This document shows positions 8,228 through 17,600 of a stretch of DNA of 64,000 nt, in pieces. Numbering within the stretch: position 1 is the stretch's first letter; each line of letters starts with the position of its first letter. Source of the stretch: Pseudanabaena sp. SR411 (lineage in GTDB: Bacteria; Cyanobacteriota; Cyanobacteriia; Pseudanabaenales; Pseudanabaenaceae); NCBI RefSeq assembly GCF_002251945.1, contig NZ_NDHW01000027.1:1-64000 (forward strand), written 5' to 3'. Made by a program: the position numbers and the translations under genes. The notes under the pieces were generated by a model. It saw nothing but the letters and a program-made list of their open reading frames with translations. It was not told the DNA's origin and did not search any database.

Positions 8228-10657
8228 ATGTCAAGGAAAGCTCCAAATATTTGGCAAAAATTATGGAAACGCATCACTGACGTTTGGGGGCAGTTTCTTA
8301 GCACTATCGATGGGCTGATTGGTAATAAGTTTGTTGAATTTTTAAACAAAACTGTTCCCACGCCCTTACGATTTCTAATTCCTTTTCTTAAGGATGATTT
8401 AGGCATTGAGCCACCTTCAATTACTTCTTTTAAAGGTATTGGGTTACCTGAAAAATACGAGACTAAAGAAGTTTTAAAAGAAATTGCAGTTGATCAAAGG
8501 GTAGGGACGATTTGGCAAATTAAGCCACAATTTCTACGTTATCAATGTCAAGAATCGAATCCATTTCGGTGTGAATATCCCCACGAAACCGTGGTCGATA
8601 ATCCTAATAATAAATATTGTAAAAAATGTCAATTCCCAGCCAGCTTACCAACTGAAGTCAAGATTCGTGGTAGAAGCGGTGTTTATGAAATCGATGGCTA
8701 TATTGGCATTCGCGGTACTGGTCGCATTTATAGAGCTACCAACCTAACCGATGGGGAATCATTTTTATTGAAAGAATATGTAATTCCTAAAAAATATTTT
8801 AACGAGCAGGAAACCAGAGCTTGCAAACGTAACTTTGAAGCCTCGTCAGAATTGAAACTCTCAGATGGGAGGAGACAGGACTCGCGGTTGATTACACCAA
8901 TAGAAGCGATCGCGGATGCTCGTGAAGAGCGTTGTTATGTGATTCTGCAAAAAAACGACGAAGCGATCGCTCTAGCTGAATACTTAGCTATCTATGGCGC
9001 GATGAGTAATTGGCAGGTGAAATCTTTTCTCAATCAAGCTTTACAAACCCTTGAGTCATTACATTCACAGAAATATCGATTGCGTTCTGGTGTGGTGACT
9101 TCCGATTTACCTCATGGGAACTTAACGTTTTATAGCATTGCGATCAGACCAGATTTTCAGGGATTTACGGTCTATCTCAATGATATGGCGCTTTGGGAAG
9201 ATCGCTTTTATCCACCCGATGTACAAACGCCTGCCTATTCTATCAATCGCGATTTGGAAGACTTGGGCTATATCGCTTTCTATCTCTTAAAAGGCGGGGT
9301 CATCGATTTAGAAAATCGTACTTGTTTAAATCCCCATGACCTAAATCATTGGGGCGATCAAGTTAATTTAGGGCTGAAAAAGTTTATTCAAAACTTAATC
9401 GGTTTTGGTGAAACTAGTTATAACAGCGCGGAAGTGGCGAGGCGAGCATTATTGCGTATACATATCTATCGCGAGGCTCTATTAGAGTTTATTGATCAAG
9501 AGGAAGTTGCGCCAGTTAAAAAGAATTGGTGGGGGTGGCTTACCAAAAAAGTAATTGCGATCGCGATCGGGGTGATTCTCTTATTACTACTGCTTTTCTT
9601 GCTATATTTCTGGTTAACCCAACCACCCAAAGCTGCCAACCTCAATTTCCCTTGCTGTATTAATCAAATATCTGATATTCCCGAAGGTAATTTTACTTAT
9701 ACGGCTGATAAGAATGGCACTTGGAATTACACGCTTTTACAAAATAATTTGATTGCTAAGGGTTCCACGCTCGAAGAAGAATTACAAAAACGTCAGCCAA
9801 AACTAAAACTTAGCTATCAGCCTGTAGATCTTGATAAAAGTATTGATAAAGGTGTCGATAAGACTTCCAATCAATTTCCGATCGCTCAATTACAATCTAA
9901 CCAAGCTGATTTTGCTATTTCTAGTGTGCCTGATAATCTTGGTGGTAGCTTTATAACTCAAGATATTGCCTACGATGGCTTAACCGTGTTTGTCGCTTTT
10001 AGTTATGCCCAACGCAATAACAGCTTACCAACTGCACTGCAAGGTAAACTCACCTTTGCCAAATTACGCCAACTTTACACAGGGGAAATTATTAATTGGC
10101 GACAGTTGGGGGGACCAAACTTGCCTGTGAAACTTTATATGCCCCTAGATGAGGAGTCGGTCAGAATTTTTGAGAAACGGGTGCTAAAAGATGAAACTGC
10201 GATCGCCGCTTTTCGACAACTTGCTCAAGAAGGAAATAATGGCATTACCTCATTATCTATTTTTGATTCACTGCGACAGGTAATTCAAGACTTTGAGGAT
10301 CGTAGTATTGGCAGTATTTCCTTTGGCTCAATTAGCCAAGTTTTTGGACAATGTTCAGTCTATCCACTCACACTAGCCGATGACAATAAATCCTTTGTTG
10401 CACCTCTAGTTTGGCAAACTGGTCGAGCAATTACTCCCGATGTTGATCTTTGTAATGAAAAAGGTAGCTATAACCAAAACTACAGCGATTTTATAAATCA
10501 AGTTTATCCCCTTGCCTATCCAATTTCAGTAGTTTATCCCCGCGATAACCGCCGACTACCGATCGCTGAACGTTTTGTCTCGATTATGAGAACCGAGGAA
10601 GCTCAAAATTTACTGAAACAAACTGGGCTAATCCCTCTAAAATTCCCGATTAAGTAG
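8228..10657 (+). CDS. Zinc-ribbon pseudokinase, one TM segment, PstS-like substrate-binding domain
   Basis: An 809-residue fusion. Residues about 107-135 hold four cysteines in a zinc-ribbon arrangement (CQES, FRCEYP, YCKKC). Residues about 145-400 are protein-kinase-like: a glycine loop (GIRGTGRIYRA) and a lysine strand (FLLKEY), but HRD is replaced by PHGNL and no DFG is seen (LNDMALWED), so catalysis is doubtful. Residues about 438-462 are one strong transmembrane helix. The C-terminal 320 residues resemble a phosphate-type periplasmic binding protein (ADFAISSVPDNLGG, AYDGLTVFVAFS, LTFAKLRQLYTGEIINWRQLGG). Topology predicts cytosolic pseudokinase and outer binding domain. It opens the CIS block, 263 bp before the 58-residue gene. 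I infer a ligand-sensing regulator of the CIS; ligand unknown. Confidence 0.82.
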   Translation: MSRKAPNIWQKLWKRITDVWGQFLSTIDGLIGNKFVEFLNKTVPTPLRFLIPFLKDDLGIEPPSITSFKGIGLPEKYETKEVLKEIAVDQRVGTIWQIKPQFLRYQCQESNPFRCEYPHETVVDNPNNKYCKKCQFPASLPTEVKIRGRSGVYEIDGYIGIRGTGRIYRATNLTDGESFLLKEYVIPKKYFNEQETRACKRNFEASSELKLSDGRRQDSRLITPIEAIADAREERCYVILQKNDEAIALAEYLAIYGAMSNWQVKSFLNQALQTLESLHSQKYRLRSGVVTSDLPHGNLTFYSIAIRPDFQGFTVYLNDMALWEDRFYPPDVQTPAYSINRDLEDLGYIAFYLLKGGVIDLENRTCLNPHDLNHWGDQVNLGLKKFIQNLIGFGETSYNSAEVARRALLRIHIYREALLEFIDQEEVAPVKKNWWGWLTKKVIAIAIGVILLLLLLFLLYFWLTQPPKAANLNFPCCINQISDIPEGNFTYTADKNGTWNYTLLQNNLIAKGSTLEEELQKRQPKLKLSYQPVDLDKSIDKGVDKTSNQFPIAQLQSNQADFAISSVPDNLGGSFITQDIAYDGLTVFVAFSYAQRNNSLPTALQGKLTFAKLRQLYTGEIINWRQLGGPNLPVKLYMPLDEESVRIFEKRVLKDETAIAAFRQLAQEGNNGITSLSIFDSLRQVIQDFEDRSIGSISFGSISQVFGQCSVYPLTLADDNKSFVAPLVWQTGRAITPDVDLCNEKGSYNQNYSDFINQVYPLAYPISVVYPRDNRRLPIAERFVSIMRTEEAQNLLKQTGLIPLKFPIK

Positions 10658-10699
10658 CAAATGAAAGGCGGCGCAAAGCGCCGACTTTTGTCCTTTTGG

Positions 10700-10735
10700 C
10701 AAAATAGCGGCAATTTATGAATTGCCGCTATTTTG
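10700..10735 (+). terminator. 16-bp hairpin downstream of the pseudokinase gene
   Basis: CAAAATAGCGGCAATT (10700-10715) and its exact complement (10720-10735) flank a four-base loop, 43 bp after the pseudokinase stop. It is preceded by GGCGCAAAGCGCC. It may end the 8228 transcript and so separate that gene from the downstream CIS genes. Confidence 0.5.
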
Positions 10736-10794
10736 TGGATTTTAATAAACTTGACTAGAGCTATAGCAGTCCTATATCATTTGTGGATTTTTTT

Positions 10795-10837
10795 GGTTTG
10801 TGGAAGGACACCCCATCGGGGTGTCCTTCCACAAACC
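10795..10837. repeat. 20-bp perfect hairpin of a dispersed family
   Basis: GGTTTGTGGAAGGACACCCC (10795-10814) and its complement (10818-10837) are separated by three bases. Outside the stem lie TATAGCAGTCCTATAT and CATTTAGGATTGCTATA, outer arms also present beside the hairpin at 46366-46418 (TAGCAATCCTAAATGGTTTG). The two loci therefore share ends but carry different inner stems. Confidence 0.75.
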
Positions 10838-10920
10838 ATTTAGGATTGCTATATACTGTAGATGATGTATAAATTTAAAATATACATTTTATACGTTTAC
10901 ACATACATGGCAAAACGTTT

Positions 10921-11097
10921 ATGCCAAATCACTCTGAAGAAGCAAAAGAACGTGCCGAACTTGCCAAGTTTGCTGCCAAAGTGTTACAGGAACCTTTACA
11001 GCTTAGGTTACTAAGCGAGAAGGTTCACGAACTCCTTAGCAATGATTTGCGACAACAGAAAGAACGGGTGGGTCGAAATTATGAGGGTAGGTTATGA
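10921..11097 (+). CDS. 58-residue CIS-associated small helical protein
   Basis: ATG 10921 opens a 58-codon frame (MPNHSEEAKERAELAKFAAK to NYEGRL) whose TGA at 11095-11097 overlaps the ATG (11094) of the tube gene by ATGA, a hallmark of translational coupling. The product is charged and predicted helical. Its second half, LSEKVHELLSNDLRQQKERV followed by GRNYEGRL, resembles short proteins I recall beside tube genes in other CIS loci, and it resembles the last 35 residues of the giant protein at 11604. Too short for most automated calls, but coupling, composition and position support it as real. Function unknown; a tube- or baseplate-assembly helper is an inference. Confidence 0.75.
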   Translation: MPNHSEEAKERAELAKFAAKVLQEPLQLRLLSEKVHELLSNDLRQQKERVGRNYEGRL

Positions 11098-11600
11098 CCA
11101 GTAGTGGATTTACAAGAGCCGAGTCCTACGTCACCACCAATCATTTCTATGTAGAAATGTCGCCTGATTCGACGATTGTGGCATGTTTTACAGAATGTGG
11201 GGGCTTGAGTGCCAAGGTAAAGTACGACACCTATTTTGAGGGTGGCAATAATAATCAGCAAAAAATCCTCTTAGGTCATGCGGAGTTTTCTGAAGTTACC
11301 CTTAAACGTGGGGTAACAGATGATCTAAGCTTTTGGAATTGGTTTACAGCTACGACATCACGGCGACGCAATATTCGCATCTTGCTATTTAACCAAGCGG
11401 GTGAAACGAGGCAATGCTGGACTCTAATCGGTGCGGTTCCTGTTAGTTGGCAAGCTCCATCCTTGCAAGCTGATGGTAATGCTGTGGCGATCGAGGAGTT
11501 GTCATTAGCGATCGAAGGACTCACAGTCGCGACGACAGGTGGTGGAGCTGCTACTGTAGTGACAAGAGATGCAACAAATGGTTCTTTCCCTAGTTCTTAA
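11094..11600 (+). CDS. CIS/phage tail tube protein (T4 gp19-like)
   Basis: A 168-residue tail-tube family protein. The signature order is present: an N-terminal strand HFYVEMSPDSTIVACFTECGGL, then YDTYFEGGNNNQ, LLGHAEFSEVTLKRGVTDDLSFWNWF, and ETRQCWTLIGAVPVSWQAPSL, followed by IEELSLAIEGL. These tubes form stacked hexameric rings that line the contractile sheath. CIS clusters often have two kinds of tube protein: the bulk Afp1 type and an Afp5 type that joins the baseplate. With only one copy here directly before the giant protein and the Afp7-like gene, it is more likely the baseplate-proximal type. The C-terminus has a Gly/Ala/Thr-rich tail. Its start overlaps the preceding stop. Confidence 0.9.
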   Translation: MTSSGFTRAESYVTTNHFYVEMSPDSTIVACFTECGGLSAKVKYDTYFEGGNNNQQKILLGHAEFSEVTLKRGVTDDLSFWNWFTATTSRRRNIRILLFNQAGETRQCWTLIGAVPVSWQAPSLQADGNAVAIEELSLAIEGLTVATTGGGAATVVTRDATNGSFPSS

Positions 11601-11603
11601 GCT

Positions 11604-14600
11604 GTGACTGAAAATACCTCAATTCCTTTTGATGCTAGTAGTGATGATTTATCTGATGATATTCCATTAGGTAATTACACGCCTTTGCTTGTGCCACCGT
11701 CTCTGGGACAGTCATTTTTACAGCCAAAATTCATCTATCCTTTGGGAGCAGTCTCATTATTAAATCCCGATAATTTAGCGGCTGAAAATGATTTTGAGCC
11801 ACTGAATAATTCCTTTGAAGACTCTCCTTTTTTCGATCAACCTTTACAATCAAATTCTCTAACTGCGGGTGATGGTCAGACCACAAATCAACCTGATATC
11901 CAAACAAAGGCTATTGTTTCTAAAAACAACCTACAGAGACAAGTACAGACTAAGCGATCGCCAATTGATTCTCCTAAAAGCGACTCAATTCAAAGGCAAA
12001 CTCTAGATTCTTCTCAAGCACAGTCCCTTAATTCTCCACTGAATTTATCAAGTCAAGAATTTAGTGTCAATCCCTCAATAGACCATGATTTTCAGTCAAG
12101 TTTGGATGCAAATATATCAGAAAATACATCTATTCAAAGATCTGATGATTTATCAATTATCGACAGTACTAATTCAAACAGCGATCGCCCTGAGCAAATT
12201 CAAAGAACTTTTGATCGTTCTTCAGCAAATCTCCAAAATCCACAATTACCGTTAAATTCTAATTCGCCTGTTTTAGAAACAAGTATTGAGCAAAGTAATC
12301 AAAGTAATCAAGACAAGTTAGTTCAAAGGCAGACAGATACAGCTAATTTAGCTTTTGCAAATAATAATCTTTTAGAAGGCGATCGCCCTAATCAAACAGA
12401 ATCTAATTTATTTACGGTTGATACTAATCAATCTCCTGTAGTACAAAGACAATCTGAAATTTCTAATACAGACAATATTTCTCAGGGCGATCACGCTCAG
12501 CAAATTCAGCCATCAATTGATTTATCTACTTCTGATATCACTCTGACAAGTGATAATATTCAGCAAATACAAAGATATCCTGCCACGGATAATATATCTC
12601 AGGGTAATCGCCTTGAGAAGATTCCAAAAACTTCTGATAGTTCTACAACCAATATTCGCAATCCACAAATTCAATTAAATTCTAACTTGCCAGCTACAGG
12701 CAGTGATACAGTTATTAATTCTTTTGTAAGTGATCGCACTATTCAAAGAGAATCAACTCTTGTTGATACCGATAATATTCCTCAAGCTTCACAAGTTCCT
12801 CAAGCTGATGCTCTACAGGGACAAGCGAATATTCCTCCTGTAAATAATCCTGTAAATAATATTTCTCAAGTAGATCTTACTCAGCCAATTCAAAGACAGC
12901 CTGATTTGTCTAGCTCTGACCGCATAATTTCTACAGACAAAAACACTCAACCAATTCAAAGATCTTCTGAATCTCGCATTTTAGATAATGTTGCTGAAGG
13001 CGATCGCACTATTCAGCAAGAACCTGATTTATCGCCTGTCGATAGAAGGCTGATCTCCCAAACTGATGAAGTACAGAGACAACCTGATATTTCTTCAGTA
13101 GATAGTATTTCTCAAGGTGATCTCACGCAACAAATTCAAAGACAAACTGATTTATCTCTCCCTGAGAATACTATTACAAGTACTAACACGCAACAAACTC
13201 AAAGATTTGCTGAATCTTCTGTTTTAGATCGTGTTTCGGAAATCGATCGCACTATTCAGCGAGAACCTGATTTATCTTCTGTCGATAATACACAATCATC
13301 TCAATCAGATCCTTTACAGAAACAATCTGGTATCTCTAATGAGAATACTATTCCTGAAATTAATCCTGCTATTCAACGAAAATCTAATTTAGCAGCTACT
13401 AATATTACCCAATCCCCTCAAGCTGACGCGATAGGAACCCAATCTAATATTACAGTGGATGATATTTCTCAAGGCGATCGCACTATTCAAAGAGAACCTT
13501 TAGGAACAGTTACCAATATTCCACAATCTGATGAAGTACAAAGACAAACTGATGTTGATCGTATTTCTCAAGGAGGTTACACTCCACAAATCCAAAGACA
13601 GTCTGATCTTGCTAATGCTGATAGTTCCATAGACAGCAGCAATTCGACAACCAGCAATATTCAGCCAATTCAAAGACAGCCTGAAACTCCTGTTTTAGAT
13701 AGTATTTCTCAAAGCGATCGCATTATTCAACGAGAATCGGAATTATTTACTGTTGAGACTACACAGATTTCTCAGACTGATGAAATCCAGAGGCAACCTG
13801 ATATTTCTTCGGTAGATAGTAGTACTACAATCAACAGCACTCAATCAATTCAAAGATTTCCTGAAACTTCGATTGCGTCTGAAAGCGATCTTCCTATTCA
13901 CCAATCATCTACCTTGTCAAATACTGATATTAGTCAATCCCCTCAGACTACTAGTGTCCAGAGGCAAACTGATCAGACTAATATTGCAGATTTACCTGAC
14001 TCGGATAGTTCTTCTACAAGCAATAACTCCCAACAAATTCAAAGCTCTTTGGAATCTGCGGTCTTAAAAGATGTCCCTGAAGGCGATCGCACTATTCAAC
14101 GAAAATCCAACTTGGTTCCTACTGATGGGACAATGATCCCAACTGATGAAATCCAAAGACAACCTGATGTTTCGGTAGTCAATAGTATCTCTGAAAGCGA
14201 TCGCACTCAACCAATCCAAAGACAATCTGATCTATCCGTCGCTAATAGCACTTCTACAAGTGACAACATTCAGTCAATCCCAAAAATTTCTGAATCTCCT
14301 GTTTTAGATAATATTACTCAAAATAATCGTACTATTCAGAGAGAGCCTGATCTATTCAATAACGTTAATATTGCACAACTATCGCAAACTGATCACATTC
14401 AGCAATCTGATGTTGCATCAGTAGAGAGTATTTCTCAAAGCAACACTATTCAACGAGAAACTGATTTATCTCCTGTTGATATCAAGCAAAATGCTCAGAC
14501 TAATGAAGCCCAAAGACAAACTGAGCTTAACGTTATAGATAGTTCTTCTCAAAGCGATCTCACTATTCAGCAAGAACCTAATTTATCAGCTAAAGATGTT

Positions 14601-17600
14601 ACACAAGTTTCTCAACCCAATTCTTTACAGAAACAATCTGACACTTCTACGGCAGATAATATTTCAGAAGGTGATCACCATCAACTAATTCAAACAAAAC
14701 CTGATATATCTACTTCTGATAGTTCTACCAACAGAAATTCACCACAACAAAGACTTGGTAATGTTGATATTTCTACAGTAGATATCATCTCTGGTGATAT
14801 TCAAAGAGAATCTAATTTATCTCCCGATCCTACCCAATCCCTAAGAACTGATGATGTTTCGGCAGTAGATAGTATTTCTCAAGGAGATCTTACTCAACAA
14901 ACACAACAAACTGATTCGTTTATTGCTGATCAGACTACTACAGTCAGCGTTATTCAACAAATTCAGAGAGAATCTGATTTGCTTCCTGTTAATATTAAGC
15001 AAGATGATCAGATTAATCAAGTTCAGAGACAACCTGATCTTAATTTGCTAGATAGTTTTGTTCAAAGCGATCGCACTATTCAACGAGAAATTGATTTGTC
15101 TGATGTTGAGGAGATTACGCAATCTCTACAAACTGATTCTTTACAGAAACTATCTGATGATTCTAAAGTAGATCATAGTATTCCCCCAAGTGATTATACT
15201 CAACAAATTCAAAGACAGCCTGATTTATCTGTCTCTGATCGCACTTCTACAAATGACAACATTCAGCCAATCCTAAAAACTTCTGAATCTCCTGCTTTAG
15301 ATAATATTACTCAAAATAATCTTAAAATCCAAAGGGAACCAGATTTATCTGCTGTAGATAATAAGCAAGATTCCCAGACTAGAGACGTACAGAGACAATC
15401 TGATGTTTTTATAGGCAACGATATTCAGTCACTTCAAGGTGCTTCTGAATCTTCTATTTTAGATAGCTTTTCTGAAGGCGATCGCGCTATTAATCGAGAA
15501 TCTAATTTATCTAATGCTGATATTACGCAAATCTCTCAGACTGATGCGATACAAAGACAAACTGATATTCCTACTGTAGGTAGTACTTCTGAAGGCATCC
15601 AAAGAGAATCTAATTTATCTCCTGTTGAGCTTACACAATCTCCTCAAACTGATGCGACCCAGAGAATACCTGATGTTTTGGCAGTAGATAATATCTCTCA
15701 AAGCGATCGCACTCAACAAGTTCAAAGACATTCTGATATAGCATCTGTTGGGATTTCAAAAGATACTCAAACTTATGGCATACAAAGACAAACTGATATT
15801 TTGGCTGTGGATAGTATCGCTGAAGGCGATCGCACTATTCAAAGAAATACTGATTTATCACCTGCTGATATTACACAAACTTCTCAGGCTGAGGATATCC
15901 AGAGACAACCTGATATTTCTATAGTGGATAATAATATTTCTGAAGATACTCGCACTCAACAAATTCAAAGAACATCTGATTTACCTGACTCAGATAGCGC
16001 TGTTAGAAGCAATATCCAGCAAATTGCAGCTTCTGAACCTCCTGTTTTAGATAGTCTTTCTGAAGGCGATCGCACGCAACAAATTCAAACAAAAGCTGAT
16101 GTCTCGACTATATCGACTTCTGATATTTCTACAAACAGAGATTCGCAACAAATTCAAAGATTTAGTGATACTGATAGTTCTGATGTAGACATTAATTCTG
16201 AAGATATTCAAAGAAAAACCAACTTATTTCCTGTTGATGAGCTTACACAATCTCAGAATAATACGATACAGAGACAGTCTGACGTTTCTTTAGTAGATAA
16301 TACTGACCAAGGCGATCGCGCTGTTCAGAGAGAAACTGACTTATTTAATAATGTTGATACTACACAATCACTACAAACTAATGACATACAGAGACAATCT
16401 AATATTTCAGTAGATGGTATTACTCAAGGAAATATTGCTCGACAAATACAACAAACTGATTCATCTATTTCTGATAGCAATGCTACAAGCAACGCTGTTC
16501 AACAAATTCAGAGACAAGCTGATTTACCTCCTCTAGAGATTAAGCAAGACTCTCAGACTAATGAAATACAAAGACAGACTGATATTTCTTTGGCAGACAG
16601 TATTTCTCAAAGCGATCGCACGCAACAAATTCAAAGACAGTCTGATGTTCCCATAGACAGTAATATCCAGCCAGTTTCAAGTTTTTCTGAGTCTCCTATT
16701 TTAGATGGTATTGCTGAAAGCGATCACTCTATTAATCGAGAATCTAATTTATCTAGTACTGATATTATGCAAATCACTCAGACTGATGCGATACAAAGAC
16801 AAACTGATATTTCTAGTGTAGATAGTACTTCTAAAGATATTCAAAGAGAATCTAATTTATCACCTGCTGATATTACACAAACCCCTCAAAATGAGGGTAT
16901 CCAGAGACAAACTGATATTTCTACATTAGACAATAATATTTCTGAAGATACTCACACTCAACAAGTTCAAAGAATATCTGATGTGTCTGACTTAGATAGT
17001 AATTTTGCCAACAACATTCAGCAAATTGAAAGAGCTTCTGAACTTCCTATTGTAGATAGTCTTTCTGAAGATAATCGCACTCAACAAATTCAAACAAAAG
17101 CTGATGTATCGACTTCTGATAATTCTACAAACAGAAATTCGCAACAAATTCAAAGATTTAGTGATACTGACATTTCTGATGTAGCTATTAATTCTGATTT
17201 ACTTCCTGTTGAGATTACACAATCACCACAAACTAATGACATACAGAGACAATCTAATATCTTAGTAGATGCTATTACTCAAGGAGATCTTGCTCAAAAA
17301 ACTGACCTGTCTATTTCTGATAGCAATGCTACAAATAATAGTCAACAAATCCAGAGAGAATCTTTTGCAGATCATACTTACCCAAGCGATCGCTCTATTC
17401 AAAGAGAACCAGATTTAGATTTATCTGCGGTGGATATTAAGCAAGATTCTCAGACTAATGAAATACAGAGACAGCCCGATATTTCTTTGGCAAACAGTAT
17501 TTCTCAAAGTGATCGCGTTATTCAACAAGATCCTGATTTATCACCTGCTGATATTACCCAAACTCCTCAACCTGATGGTATTCAGAGACAAATTGATGTT

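Noticed and set aside
8228..10657. Active Ser/Thr kinase
   Set aside because: No HRD-type catalytic Asp and no DFG could be found; only the glycine loop and lysine strand remain.
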